Assembly: GCA_002707605.1 (NCBI GenBank)
Contig: PANK01000002.1
Location: 1 to 35,941 of the forward strand
Source: Hoeflea sp.
GTDB taxonomy: Bacteria > Pseudomonadota > Alphaproteobacteria > Rhizobiales > Rhizobiaceae
Reading direction: 5' to 3'
Length of the DNA: 35,941 nt
Below the pieces are notes generated by a model. That model worked only from the letters and a program-made list of their open reading frames with translations. It was not told where the DNA came from and did no database searches. The position numbers were made by a program, and so were the translations under genes. Shown here one piece after another: positions 1 to 8,558 of this stretch (its first letter is position 1; each line of letters opens with the position of its first letter).

Positions 1-99
1 CGCCTGAAGACGTTGAAGCGAGCAATGTACGGCCGCGCCGGCCCAGAATTGATGAGGGCGAGAATGCTACCGTTGAATCACAGACTTTGAGGAAGAACC
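1..99 (+). mobile_element. ISL3-family element, right end (copy 1, partial)
   Basis: These 99 bases are identical to positions 31157-31255, the end of the complete ISL3 element later in the window. They carry the last codons of the transposase, its TGA stop at 88-90, and the inner right terminal repeat ending in GGAAGAACC. The rest of this copy lies left of the window. Identity stops at base 99, where IS3-family sequence begins. The later copy has about 12 further bases that also look terminal, so this copy probably lost its outermost end. Confidence 0.9.
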
Positions 100-924
100 G
101 TCAGATACTGCACCAGGCGGGGCGATGATGCCGACCTTCGGGCGCGCATGATTGCAATTGCCCGAGAACGTCGCCGTTTCGGCTACCGGCGACTGCATGT
201 CATGCTCAAGCGTGAGGGGCACGTCGTCAACCACAAGAAGCTGTTCCGGCTCTACCGGGAGGAGAAGCTTGCCGTTCGCCGACGCGGCGGACGAAAGCGG
301 GCGATTGGAACACGAGCACCCCTGTTGATCCCGCTGCGCCCGAACCAGCGCTGGTCACTGGACTTTGTCTCAGATCAGTTCACGGACGGTCGCCGCTTTC
401 GGATTCTGGCCATCGTCGATGATTGCACGCGTGAGAACCTGGCGCTTGTCGCAGACACTTCGCTATCAGGGCTGCGGGTAGCCCGTGAGTTGGATGGCCT
501 TGTCGCCGAGCGTGGGAAGCCGAAGATGATTGTCAGCGACAACGGGAGCGAGTTCACCAGCAATGCGATCCTTGGCTGGGCCGATCGGACGAGGGTCGAA
601 TGGCACTACATCGCCCCCGGAAAGCCGATGCAGAATGGCTTCATCGAGAGCTTCAACGGTCGCCTCCGGGACGAACTGCTCAATGAGACGCTGTTCTCAT
701 CTCTGGCGCTTGCTCGGGAGAGCTTGACCAAATGGCGGTTGGATTACAATGGCAGCCGACCGCACTCGCAACTCGACTGGCAAACGCCAAACGAGTTTGC
801 ATCAACCTTCCCACCACGACGGGCATTGGCGCTGCGCAACATGGAAAGCTCCGCGCCACCGCCCGTCTCATCAACCACCTATCAGGGCAAAACCAACGCC
901 GGAAACGAACTCAAGGTTGGATAA
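100..924 (+). pseudogene. IS3-family transposase OrfB, N-terminally truncated
   Basis: The frame is open from the ISL3 junction at 100 and ends with TAA at 922-924. It encodes the rve-type integrase core of the B subunit, which in the native element is made as an OrfAB fusion by frameshifting. Before the first ATG (148) the frame reads DDADLRARM, family sequence that normally lies inside OrfB, so the start is lost. Residues like the DDE triad are visible: D in [10 protein letters not shown] in IVSDNGSEF and E in [10 protein letters not shown]. The C-terminal part ([15 protein letters not shown]) is intact. The protein is probably inactive without its N-terminus and OrfA. Confidence 0.85.
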
Positions 925-942
925 AACATGGGGGCAAGGTCA
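100..942 (+). mobile_element. IS3-family (IS407/IS511-like) element, 5'-truncated
   Basis: The segment contains most of an IS3-family orfB followed by a right terminal repeat, TGGGGGCAAGGTCA (929-942). Its reverse complement, TGACCTTGCCCCCA, is the kind of end seen in the IS407/IS511 group. The left end, orfA and the orfB start are missing because the ISL3 end abuts at base 100. On the right it abuts an IS66 fragment, so it probably inserted into an IS66 element. An IS3-type left end at 35844 has a similar repeat (TGACCCTCCCCCCA), so a relative or second copy begins at the other edge of the window. Confidence 0.85.
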
Positions 943-1134
943 GCAGCGACGGCGGGGGCAGGACGTGGGCGACAATCGCCACCCTTCTGCAGACGGCCAA
1001 GATGAACAACGTCGATTCGCAAGCCTGGCTTACTCAGACCCTCGAGCGCATCGTCAACGGCTGGCCCAGCAGCGATCTCGATGCACTCATGCCGTGGAAT
1101 TACGCAGGCTGAACGGTCTCAGCTTGCCGCTTAC
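943..1134 (+). pseudogene. IS66-family transposase, C-terminal fragment
   Basis: The reading frame ending with TGA at 1110-1112 encodes TWATIATLLQTAKMNNVD, then QAWLTQTLERIVNG and a tail ending LMPWNYAG, a C-terminus typical of the large IS66 transposase (TnpC). Bases 1113-1134 are a plausible right terminal repeat; their reverse complement begins GTAAGCGGCAAGCTGAGACC, and GTAA ends are usual in this family. The IS3 element replaces everything upstream. The IS66 end stops six bases before the next gene, so that insertion removed the native promoter of the downstream gene. Confidence 0.8.
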
Positions 1135-1140
1135 ACTCAA

Positions 1141-1770
1141 ATGAACAACGCACCCAAACCAAACATTGAAGACCTGCCGACCAAGGCGCAACTGTTCCGC
1201 TCCAGCATCATCGCAGGCATCGGCGCCGTCGCAATCCTGATCACGATCTACCTGCCAGCGGAATATGCGATCGACCCGACAGGAGTTGGCCGCGCGATTG
1301 GCCTGACGGAAATGGGCGAGATCAAAGTCCAGCTTGCTGAAGAAGCCGAGGTGGATCGCTTGCTGAACGAGCAACTTGGTCAAGACCAGTCTTCAAGTGT
1401 TCTCGACGGCTTCTTCGGCCTGTTTGTCGGCACGGCACATGCACAGGAAGCTCAGGCCTGGCAGGACACACTCACATTCACGCTGACACCCGGCGGCTCT
1501 GCCGACATCAAGATGGTCATGGCAAAGGGAGCCACGGCGGACTACGAATGGACAGCCGACGGGGGCCGGATCAACTTCGACCTGCATGCCCACGGCGGTG
1601 ACGATTCCATCACCTACGAGCGCGGCCGCGGCGAAACCTCGGGAGAAGGGACACTTAATGCGGCTTTTGACGGCAATCACGGCTGGTTCTGGCGCAATCG
1701 GGACAGCGTAGACGTTACCATCACGCTGCAACTGCGCGGTAATTACAGCGAAATTACCCAGAGCAACTGA
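1141..1770 (+). CDS. Putative transmembrane anchor protein (hypothetical)
   Basis: A protein of about 209 residues starting at the ATG at 1141, just after the IS66 end. An earlier in-frame codon at 1081 lies in IS66 sequence and is not the start. Residues about 20-42 form one membrane segment (SSIIAGIGAVAILITIYLPA). A linker follows, and then a domain of about 100 residues (from WQDTLTFTLTPGGSADIKM to the end) that is probably extracytoplasmic. Similar proteins in rhizobia are annotated from memory as transmembrane anchor proteins, with unknown function. No catalytic motif is visible. Transcription may now depend on the IS upstream. Confidence 0.7.
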   Translation: MNNAPKPNIEDLPTKAQLFRSSIIAGIGAVAILITIYLPAEYAIDPTGVGRAIGLTEMGEIKVQLAEEAEVDRLLNEQLGQDQSSSVLDGFFGLFVGTAHAQEAQAWQDTLTFTLTPGGSADIKMVMAKGATADYEWTADGGRINFDLHAHGGDDSITYERGRGETSGEGTLNAAFDGNHGWFWRNRDSVDVTITLQLRGNYSEITQSN

Positions 1771-1779
1771 TACCGCGGA

Positions 1780-1807
1780 TGCGCCTGCGGAGGAAACCGC
1801 AGGCGCA
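1780..1807 (+). terminator. Strong hairpin after the anchor-protein gene
   Basis: An 11-bp perfect stem (TGCGCCTGCGG / CCGCAGGCGCA) with a six-base loop starts ten bases after the stop codon at 1770. There is no U-run after it, so it is either a weak or factor-assisted terminator or an mRNA-stabilising stem. Confidence 0.55.
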
Positions 1808-2188
1808 CAGCGATCTATTCCGGCGTTATGATAGGCCGCTCAGCAGACGGTTGGTGTCGGCAGCTGCACCAACTTGATTGAACCTAGTATATTGCAGGCG
1901 GAGAGTACGTCACGGACGCTTCTGAAGCTGACATTTCGCTTCTGCTTTCGTCAAACGCCGTGCGTTTGATTATAGATCTCAGGTCAGCGCCGCCATGAGC
2001 GGCGGCTTGCCAGTCTTGAGCTCCGAAAACATGCCTAAGATCGCTCCTTCGTCAAAGCCGAGGCTGATTCATTTCGGAAAAGACCACCACCGCCTCGCCC
2101 GCCCGGGAGCGAAGCGACAGCGCCGTCACCTTTGGGAACTGATCAGTGAGAAATGTAGTTCCAATCCACGCATATATCTACCGAGCGT
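1808..2188. other. Intergenic stretch without a recognisable gene
   Basis: No gene could be supported here. A short GC hairpin (GCCGC / GCGGC around CATGA) lies near 1990-2006. A 17-codon minus-strand frame there reads MFSELKTGKPPLMAALT and could be a remnant of a larger gene, but it was not identified. Plus-strand frames are arginine-rich and look non-coding. Confidence 0.4.
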
Positions 2189-2812
2189 TCATGGTTTCAC
2201 CACTCGATACAGGCTGATCCAGCGTGGCACACTCGCGGCGTAGCGGTCATAGTCCGGCCCCAAACTCTGGCGCAGCGCAGCCTCTTCAGACCGAACCTGT
2301 GCGGAAGCAGACCAAAAGAACATCAGGGGCGCAAGGATCGTCGGGATGGCGGGAATCGCGAGACCGACACCTGCAAGGAGCATGAATTGGCCGACGAAGG
2401 TGGGGTTGCGACTGAACCGATAGAGACCTTCTGAGACGAGATTACCCGTTGCGCCCTCGGCAACGCCGACCCTCCACGAACTCCCCATCGACATCTGCGC
2501 GGCAAAGGCCAGCAGCGCGCCGATCCCGGCCACGAACAGGCCGATCACACCAAGCATTACTGTCGAGCCTTTGTCCCAGAACACGTCCATATCGCGCAGA
2601 ACGGGCGACGCCCACCAAACGAGCGGCCCGGTGAAAGCGAGAACAAAAGCCACGCGGAAACCGATTGCCGCCCAGCGGTCACGCCCTTTTGCCCGGGCGA
2701 ACAGCCAGACCGGCTTGCCCGCCGCCCGAGCCGCTATCGCGCTGCCCCAGAAAAAGAGAACAAGGTAACCCAAAAGCAGGACCAGGGCGGCCCAACCGAA
2801 GCCGGAAATCAT
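2189..2812 (-). CDS. Isoprenylcysteine carboxyl methyltransferase-family membrane protein
   Basis: A 207-residue integral membrane protein of the ICMT/PEMT-like family. Bacterial members are SAM-dependent methyltransferases whose substrates are mostly unknown. About four hydrophobic segments are visible: residues about 5-28, 50-68, 82-107 and 143-168. The family signature is GLYRFSRNPTFVGQF (residues about 128-142), followed by an E-E-A-L-R run and a GPDYDRYAASVPRWI tail. Its ATG lies three bases after the stop of the P-type ATPase gene, so the two are co-transcribed. These methyltransferases are often found next to metal efflux ATPases in alphaproteobacteria, which suggests an accessory envelope role. 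Confidence 0.8.
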   Translation of the reverse strand: MISGFGWAALVLLLGYLVLFFWGSAIAARAAGKPVWLFARAKGRDRWAAIGFRVAFVLAFTGPLVWWASPVLRDMDVFWDKGSTVMLGVIGLFVAGIGALLAFAAQMSMGSSWRVGVAEGATGNLVSEGLYRFSRNPTFVGQFMLLAGVGLAIPAIPTILAPLMFFWSASAQVRSEEAALRQSLGPDYDRYAASVPRWISLYRVVKP

Positions 2813-2815
2813 GTG

Positions 2816-5077
2816 TCAGCCCTCGCGTTCCGGATTGAAGCGCAGCAGCCGCAATGCGTTCAGCGTGACTAGAACCGTGGCCCCCGTGTCGGCCATGATC
2901 GCGATCCAGAGACCGGTCAGGCCCAGAACCGAGGTCACCAGAAACACTGCCTTCAGGCCCAGCACCATGGTGACATTCTGGCGGATGTTGGTCATCGCCG
3001 CGCGGGTGAGGCGGATGGTGACCGGGATGTCGGTCACCCGGTCGCGCAGGATGGCTGCATCGGCCGTTTCGAGCGCGACATCAGTGCCCGATCCCATGGC
3101 CACGCCAACGCTCGCCTGTTTCAGCGCCGGTGCGTCGTTGATGCCGTCGCCGATCATCATCACGCCGCCATGCTCGCTCATGTCGCGGATGGCCTTGATC
3201 TTGTCTTCGGGCATCATGTCGGCCTGGTACTCGACGCCCAGGCTACCCGCAATCGCCGCTGCCGTACGGGGGTTGTCCCCGGTCAGGATGAGGGGCGTGA
3301 TGCCCATGGCTTTCAACTGACGCACGGCTTCGGGCGCATCCGCGCGCGGTTCGTCACGCATGGCGATGACGCCAAGCGGGGTCTTTTCGCGGAACACCAC
3401 GACGGCGGTCTTGCCCTGTTCCTCGAATACTGTCGTCTGGGCGAGACCCGCGTCGTCAATCCCAGCATTGTCCTTGGCATATCCTGGTGAAGCCACCCAG
3501 GCGGAAGCGTTACCCACCGTGGCGATCACACCCTTGCCCATCAACGCTTTTGCATCGCTTGAGGGCAGGATTGTTATGCCTGCCTCCTCCGCCTTGTTCA
3601 GAATGGCGATGGCCAACGGATGGCTGGAGCCGCTTTCGACCCCGGCCGCGACAGCCAGAAGTTCGGCCTCGGTCGTTGTGCCAAAAGTTACGATATCCGT
3701 CACCACTGGCCGCCCATCCGTCAGCGTCCCGGTTTTGTCAAAGGCAACCCGAGATACCTTCGCAGCCGCCTCGATCACTGCGCCGCCCTTCATCAGAATG
3801 CCGCGCCGCGCGCCTGTTGACAGCGCCGAAGCAATGGACGCGGGAACCGAGATCACGAGCGCACAGGGGCAGCCAATCAGCAGCAGCGCCAGCCCGCGGT
3901 AAACCCATGTGTCCCAAGGCTGGCCAAAGGCCAGGGGCGGCACCAGCACGACCAGAGCCGCAACAGTGACGATAGCGGGCATATACCAGCGGCTGAAGCG
4001 GTCAATGAACCGTTCGGTCGGCGCGCGTGCCTCCTCGGCCTCTTCCACGAGGCGTATAATGCGCGAGATGGTGTTGTCGGCGGCGGCTTTGGTCACCGTG
4101 ACCCGCAACGCGGCTTCTGTGTTGATGGAGCCTGCGAAGACCGAATCACCGGGTCCCTTGTTCACCGGAACACTTTCACCAGTCACCGGGCTATCATCCA
4201 CGCCCGAGGTGCCTTCTTTGATCTCGCCATCCGCCGGGATGCGATCGCCGGGACGGACGAGCACGGTCTGCCCCACGGCAAGACTTGCCGCCGGCACTTC
4301 GCGTGTGGCGCCGTTCATCTCCAAAAGCGCCGTCTTCGGAACCAGATTGGCAAGAGCGCGAATTCCATCACGCGCCTTGCCTGCGGCCACGCCTTCCAGA
4401 ACCTCCCCCACAGCGAACAGGAAAACGACCAAAGCCGCTTCTTCCGCGGCATTGATGAACAATGCGCCGATCGCGGCAATTGTCATCAGGCTTTCGATGG
4501 TGAAGGGCTGTCCCATGCGCAATGCTGCAAATGCGCGGCGGGCGACGGGAGCAACCCCGATCAGACAGGCTGCAACGAAGGCCCAATTGCCGATCTCCGG
4601 AACGATCAGTTCCACCCCCCAGGCAACCACAAGAAGCAGGGCGGTAAAGATCACCAGCCTCCCCTTGGCCGTCTGATACCAGCGTTTGTCCCGATCGGCG
4701 GGATCGTCATGAACATGGCCGGAACTGCCGTGGCCGAAATCGTCCTTTGAATTGCCGTCCGCATGGGAATGGCCGGTACCACTTCCACCATGGTCATTAT
4801 CTTCGACCGGGTCCGCCGTCACCATCCGCGGTGAAATGCCGTAGCCAAGCGCCCGAACGGTTTTTTCAATCTTGTCGCGGCCAGTCTCGCCCTCGTCCAG
4901 AGTCAGGCGCAGACGTTCGGACATGATACCGACCTCGACACCGGTAACTCCTGGCAACCGTGCCAAAGCATCTTTTATCTTTGTGGCACAGGACCCGCAG
5001 TCCATGCCAGACACCGTCCAGTCGCAACTGATTTTGTTGTTTGCTTCCATTTCCGTCACCGCTTTTCCTTCCCCCAC
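2816..5077 (-). CDS. zntA: Zn/Cd/Pb-translocating P-type ATPase (PIB)
   Basis: A full-length efflux ATPase of 753 residues from the GTG at 5077; an ATG at 5050 would give 744. One N-terminal HMA domain carries GMDCGSC (Cys27, Cys30) and is followed by a His-rich linker at about 96-124. Diagnostic motifs are TGES (299-302), the intramembrane CPC (403-405), DKTGTLT (447-453, phosphorylated Asp), the HP of SSHPLA (486-487) and GDGINDAP (643-650). The last membrane segment has the ADTGAT motif, with an Asp that marks the Zn/Cd/Pb subgroup. It pumps divalent soft metal out of the cytoplasm. It diverges from a MerR regulator with a MerR-type promoter between them. Zn, Cd and Pb cannot be told apart from sequence alone. 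Confidence 0.93.
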   Translation of the reverse strand: MGEGKAVTEMEANNKISCDWTVSGMDCGSCATKIKDALARLPGVTGVEVGIMSERLRLTLDEGETGRDKIEKTVRALGYGISPRMVTADPVEDNDHGGSGTGHSHADGNSKDDFGHGSSGHVHDDPADRDKRWYQTAKGRLVIFTALLLVVAWGVELIVPEIGNWAFVAACLIGVAPVARRAFAALRMGQPFTIESLMTIAAIGALFINAAEEAALVVFLFAVGEVLEGVAAGKARDGIRALANLVPKTALLEMNGATREVPAASLAVGQTVLVRPGDRIPADGEIKEGTSGVDDSPVTGESVPVNKGPGDSVFAGSINTEAALRVTVTKAAADNTISRIIRLVEEAEEARAPTERFIDRFSRWYMPAIVTVAALVVLVPPLAFGQPWDTWVYRGLALLLIGCPCALVISVPASIASALSTGARRGILMKGGAVIEAAAKVSRVAFDKTGTLTDGRPVVTDIVTFGTTTEAELLAVAAGVESGSSHPLAIAILNKAEEAGITILPSSDAKALMGKGVIATVGNASAWVASPGYAKDNAGIDDAGLAQTTVFEEQGKTAVVVFREKTPLGVIAMRDEPRADAPEAVRQLKAMGITPLILTGDNPRTAAAIAGSLGVEYQADMMPEDKIKAIRDMSEHGGVMMIGDGINDAPALKQASVGVAMGSGTDVALETADAAILRDRVTDIPVTIRLTRAAMTNIRQNVTMVLGLKAVFLVTSVLGLTGLWIAIMADTGATVLVTLNALRLLRFNPEREG

Positions 5078-5115
5078 AGGGAGTTTCCTCGGGCCTTGTC
5101 TTCGTCAGTCACTCT

Positions 5116-5145
5116 CTCTAATGTCTATAGCCACTGTAGCTTCAA
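5116..5145 (-). promoter_or_regulatory. MerR-type operator/promoter of the P-type ATPase gene
   Basis: Reading the minus strand: a -35 element TTGAAG (5145-5140), a 19-bp spacer containing the dyad CTACAGTGGCTATAG (5139-5125), then a -10-like TAGAGA (just beyond 5121). A 19-20 bp spacer with a central dyad is the hallmark of promoters untwisted by MerR-family activators. It lies in the divergent gap between the regulator (ATG 5156) and the ATPase. Confidence 0.8.
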
Positions 5146-5155
5146 GAGAAATTTT

Positions 5156-5596
5156 ATGCTGACCATCGGAAAACTTGGACAGGCGGCAGGGGTCAAGGTG
5201 CCGACCATCCGCTATTATGAACAGATCGGCTTGTTGCCGGAGGCTGAGCGAAGTGCAGGCAACCAGAGGCTCTACAGCCGCAAGGCGCTTGATCGACTAA
5301 CCTTCGTCCGGCATGCGCGGGAACTTGGCTTCACGCTCGATGCGATCCGCGATCTGCTCAGCCTCTCGGATCATCCCGACCAGCCATGCGCGGCAGCGGA
5401 TGCTATTGCCAAGGCTCAACTGGCGGAAATTGAGAAGCGGCTCGCGCGTCTTGCCTCGTTGAAGGTCGAATTGAAGCGCATGGTGGCGCAATGCGCGGGC
5501 GGCAGCATCGCTGACTGCCGGGTGATCGAAGTGCTGGGCAACCATTCGCTTTGCGCGGCCGAACACGGTCCCCGGGAAAGCGAGGGCGATTCGTGA
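5156..5596 (+). CDS. MerR-family heavy-metal regulator, CadR/PbrR/ZntR-like
   Basis: A 146-residue activator. The start ATG at 5156 is preferred because it begins the canonical [21 protein letters not shown] helix-turn-helix; an upstream in-frame start at 5096 would run through the operator. The winged helix covers residues about 2-70 and a dimerisation coiled coil about 80-112. Cys78, Cys113 and Cys121 match the three-cysteine metal site of CadR and PbrR proteins, suggesting Cd, Pb or Zn sensing. A fourth Cys is at 133. It probably activates the divergent ATPase gene and possibly the SCO operon, which has a similar operator. Its stop overlaps the next start (GTGA). Confidence 0.88.
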   Translation: MLTIGKLGQAAGVKVPTIRYYEQIGLLPEAERSAGNQRLYSRKALDRLTFVRHARELGFTLDAIRDLLSLSDHPDQPCAAADAIAKAQLAEIEKRLARLASLKVELKRMVAQCAGGSIADCRVIEVLGNHSLCAAEHGPRESEGDS

Positions 5597-5934
5597 CCCC
5601 GTTTGGCACGCTCTCCATCTATGCGGCCGCGGCTCTGGCCGAGATAGCAGGCTGTTTTGCCTTCTGGGCCTGGATGCGGCAGGGGGCCAGCGCCCTCTGG
5701 CTTGTCCCCGGCCTTGTGAGCCTTGCAGCTTTCGCCTGGCTGTTGACGCTTGCCCCGTCAGATTTCGCAGGCCGTGCTTATGCGGCCTATGGCGGCGTCT
5801 ATGTTGCGGCCTCGCTGCTCTGGCTTCTGACAGTGGAAAGACAGCGGCCCGACACCTGGGATCTGACCGGTGCAGCGATCTGTGTCCTTGGCGCTGGGAT
5901 CATCCTGTTCGCTCCACGGACGCTGGGAAGTTGA
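5593..5934 (+). CDS. YnfA/UPF0060-family small membrane protein
   Basis: A 113-residue protein with four hydrophobic helices. The start is the GTG at 5593, which overlaps the TGA of the regulator gene by three bases and indicates translational coupling. The family pattern is visible: [19 protein letters not shown] near the N-terminus, [19 protein letters not shown] in the middle and [16 protein letters not shown] near the end. YnfA proteins are SMR-like membrane proteins of uncertain substrate, found near metal resistance genes in many proteobacteria. Coupling to the MerR regulator suggests a part in metal or stress response. Confidence 0.88.
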   Translation: MTPFGTLSIYAAAALAEIAGCFAFWAWMRQGASALWLVPGLVSLAAFAWLLTLAPSDFAGRAYAAYGGVYVAASLLWLLTVERQRPDTWDLTGAAICVLGAGIILFAPRTLGS

Positions 5935-5973
5935 GAAACGTCTGCCGTTTGACGGCCATTGGATAAGGCTACT

Positions 5974-6696
5974 GTGAACAGCATGAAAAAAAACAGATTG
6001 CTGATCGTTGATGCTGCACGAGGAACGGCGATCGCTGGCGTGGTGCTTTTCCATCTCGTCTGGGATCTGGAATTCACCGGCTTCATATCTGGCGTGGCCT
6101 TTCATCCACTGTGGCTCGTATTCGGACGTTCGCTGGCTGGAAGCTTCATGTTCCTTGCGGGAGTGAGTCTGGTTCTGGCGCATGGCGTCCAGTTCAGGAC
6201 AACGACATATTTTCGCCGACTCGGCGTCATTGTTGCTGCCGCCATGGCGATAACAATCGTCACTTTCCTGGTATTTCCCGGTGCGTTTGTGTATTTCGGC
6301 ATCTTGCATTCGATCGCCATTGCAAGTCTCATCGGCGTTGTTTTTCTCAGACCCCCGGCTTCAGTTAGTCTGCTGACCGGATTGGTGATGATGGCGCTTC
6401 CATGGTTCGTCTCGCTGTCGGCCTTTGACCCCCGATGGCTGGCGTGGATCGGCCTTTCAGCCACCCCGCCGCTCAGCAATGATTTCGTACCAGTGCTTCC
6501 CTGGGCGGGCGTGACGCTTCTTGGCATCGCTTTCGCCAAAGTGTGTGACGTTGGATTGCATCAGGTAAAAAGCGCGAGTGTGGACAGCACTTTCCTGGCC
6601 AAGCTCGCTTGGTTGGGCCGCCACAGCCTCGCAATATATTTGCTGCATCAGCCGGTGATGCTCGCAATCATTGTTCCCTTGTCGCGCCTGCTTTGA
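5974..6696 (+). CDS. DUF1624 (heparan-alpha-glucosaminide acetyltransferase-like) membrane protein
   Basis: An integral membrane protein of about 240 residues from the GTG at 5974, which lies five bases after AAGG; an ATG at 5983 and a TTG at 5959 are alternatives. It begins with RLLIVDAARGTAIAGVVLFH, the DUF1624 signature seen in small bacterial relatives of membrane acetyltransferases. About seven hydrophobic segments follow, ending with GRHSLAIYLLHQPVM, the usual acyltransferase-like C-terminal motif. The substrate is unknown; envelope polysaccharide modification is a guess. Its 3' end overlaps the convergent L,D-transpeptidase gene by 29 bases. Confidence 0.8.
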   Translation: MNSMKKNRLLIVDAARGTAIAGVVLFHLVWDLEFTGFISGVAFHPLWLVFGRSLAGSFMFLAGVSLVLAHGVQFRTTTYFRRLGVIVAAAMAITIVTFLVFPGAFVYFGILHSIAIASLIGVVFLRPPASVSLLTGLVMMALPWFVSLSAFDPRWLAWIGLSATPPLSNDFVPVLPWAGVTLLGIAFAKVCDVGLHQVKSASVDSTFLAKLAWLGRHSLAIYLLHQPVMLAIIVPLSRLL

Positions 6697-7735
6697 GGGG
6701 TTGCCGTCGGGCGACGAAGGGGTCGGCGAGCGCTGCTTGCGGACGGCTGACCGGGACAGCAGTCGATGAAGTGATTTCCGACAAATACTGCGGGCCTTTC
6801 TTGGCCAGAATCTTGCGGAAGACCGGGTTCATACCGCCATCCGAATAGGCGAGACCAGGACTTTGGACATCGTTGAGGAGGCTTTTCATCTTCTCGATGT
6901 CGCCCGTTGATTTCTCGGCCACTTGCTGAACTTCCGGTTCAAAAGCCGGGCATTGTCCAAGCGGGTCGGTGGGCGAATTGCCGTTGAGGGGTTCGCCGAA
7001 CCGGTAGCGACCCTCGCAGAATTGAAACCGGGGTGGTTGTCGCAGAACTTCAAAGCGATCATAGCCCGCCTTGAGATCCATCCAGAAGTCGAAATTCGGG
7101 TTGTCCTTGTGCGCCGCAAGGTTTTCGGGCGTCATCCGAAACGGATAGGACTGGACCTGAAAGTCCTGCTGGCCGCCTTTCAATGCTTCTCTGACGACCG
7201 CGTAAACTTCCGCGACATACTCATCGGAAATCGCAAAGCAACCCGACGATGAGCACGCGCCATGCACCATCAGGGCGGAACCGGTGTAGCCCTTTGCCCG
7301 CTCCAGCCTGTTCGGATAACCGAGATCGAAGGAAAGGTAGTATTGCGATCTCGGGTTCAGCCTGCCGGAATTGACGGTGTAGAATCCTTCAGGCGCCTGC
7401 CGGTCGCCTTCGAATTTTTTCGGACCCAATACGCCCGACCATCGGCACATTGGATAGGTTTTCATCAGTGCATACTTGCCGGTTGAATCCCGCTTCCAGA
7501 CTTCGAGTTCGCTTTCCTGCTTGAAAATACGAACCAGCACCGGGTCTGCGGGCCTCATTCCCATATCCCGCATTTTGGCGACAGTCTTTTGCGGGATAGG
7601 AACATCGCCTCGGCCATCAAGCTCCAGCGTGCTCGTCACACATCCGGTCAAGACCAGACCTGCCATGAGAATGCCGATCACACTGAATCGAAATCCCCGG
7701 GTTGCACGGCGCTTTTTTCTGATCATAGGCAGCAT
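6668..7735 (-). CDS. YafK-like L,D-transpeptidase-family lipoprotein
   Basis: About 355 residues from the ATG at 7735; upstream TTG codons at 7771 and 7768 overlap the previous gene and are less likely. A basic N-terminus, a hydrophobic segment and the lipobox LTGC predict an outer-membrane or periplasmic lipoprotein. The catalytic signature MVHGACSSSGCFAI holds the His and Cys of the YkuD fold. The arrangement (substrate region EGFYTVNSGRLNPRSQYY before it, a long C-terminal extension after) matches YafK-type proteins. E. coli YafK (DpaA) cleaves the peptidoglycan-Lpp bond, so cross-link editing is a possible role. It is third in a run of L,D-transpeptidase genes on the minus strand. Confidence 0.83.
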   Translation of the reverse strand: MLPMIRKKRRATRGFRFSVIGILMAGLVLTGCVTSTLELDGRGDVPIPQKTVAKMRDMGMRPADPVLVRIFKQESELEVWKRDSTGKYALMKTYPMCRWSGVLGPKKFEGDRQAPEGFYTVNSGRLNPRSQYYLSFDLGYPNRLERAKGYTGSALMVHGACSSSGCFAISDEYVAEVYAVVREALKGGQQDFQVQSYPFRMTPENLAAHKDNPNFDFWMDLKAGYDRFEVLRQPPRFQFCEGRYRFGEPLNGNSPTDPLGQCPAFEPEVQQVAEKSTGDIEKMKSLLNDVQSPGLAYSDGGMNPVFRKILAKKGPQYLSEITSSTAVPVSRPQAALADPFVARRQPLKAGATREQ

Positions 7736-7760
7736 CAATTTCCGTTTCTTGCCCCTGGCT

Positions 7761-8429
7761 TCAGACAACAATCAGCCTGGCGCCATTGGTCACGCGGCCG
7801 TAAAGGTCGACAACATCCTGATTGATCATCCGCACGCAACCGCTGGAAACCGATTTGCCGATGGTCCAGTATTCCGGCGATCCGTGGATGCGGTAAAGCG
7901 TATCCTCACCATTCTGGAAGATGTAGAGGGCGCGGGCGCCGAGCGGATTGTCAAGACCAGGCGGCATACCGCCATTGCTGGCGCTCCATTTTGCAAGCTC
8001 GGGTTGCCGCGCGATCATTTCGTCGGGCGGGGTCCATTTCGGCCAAGCCTGTTTCCACTGGATCACGCCTTCACCCGACCATTCGAAACCTTGCCGACCG
8101 AGGCCGACGCCATAACGCATGGCTTTTCCGCCTTCCTGGATCAGATGAAGGAAATATGTCTTTGTATTGACGATGACCGTTCCAACTGGATACGGACTGG
8201 TGAAATTCACCTGCCGCCTCCAGAATTTTGTTGGCACCTTGTTGATGTCGATAGCGGGCAGGGGAAACCGTTCGCCGGGCATCGGTCCATACATTGCCCG
8301 GATTGTGGCTAACTTCGGATTGGGTGTCGCTTCCTCAACCGGTAGGTCGGTTCTGGTTGCAGTGGTGCATCCGGACAATGCCAGGACTGAGGATCCTGCG
8401 GCTCCACATATGAATTGGCGGCGGTTCAT
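7761..8429 (-). CDS. L,D-transpeptidase (YkuD/ErfK family), lipoprotein-type signal
   Basis: 222 residues. The N-terminus MNRRQFICGAAG, with a hydrophobic core and LSGC, combines a twin-arginine-like start with a lipobox. The YkuD domain covers about residues 80-222 and ends with the active-site motif HGSPEYWTIGKSVSSGCVRM, with catalytic Cys in SSGC. These enzymes make 3-3 peptidoglycan cross-links or attach proteins to peptidoglycan. The stop lies 25 bases before the YafK-like ATG, so they are probably co-transcribed. Confidence 0.9.
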   Translation of the reverse strand: MNRRQFICGAAGSSVLALSGCTTATRTDLPVEEATPNPKLATIRAMYGPMPGERFPLPAIDINKVPTKFWRRQVNFTSPYPVGTVIVNTKTYFLHLIQEGGKAMRYGVGLGRQGFEWSGEGVIQWKQAWPKWTPPDEMIARQPELAKWSASNGGMPPGLDNPLGARALYIFQNGEDTLYRIHGSPEYWTIGKSVSSGCVRMINQDVVDLYGRVTNGARLIVV

Positions 8430-8558
8430 ATCGTTTCAACTTTCACAACTTCTTGCATGGTGGACCTGTTCAAATTCATCATTGGTGGAGTGCGAGCCGC
8501 AAACTCCGGAACTGGTTTGCGGCTCTCGGTAACGTGCATGTGAAGAATGGTTTTGGCG

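Noticed and set aside
3909-4676. Long plus-strand frame (255 codons) opposite the P-type ATPase gene
   Set aside because: It is antisense to conserved ATPase motifs, is Ala/Thr/Arg-rich and has no family features, so it is a GC-driven shadow.
7476-8312. 278-codon plus-strand frame opposite two L,D-transpeptidase genes
   Set aside because: Antisense to the HGSPEYW...SSGC active site; no coding character of its own.
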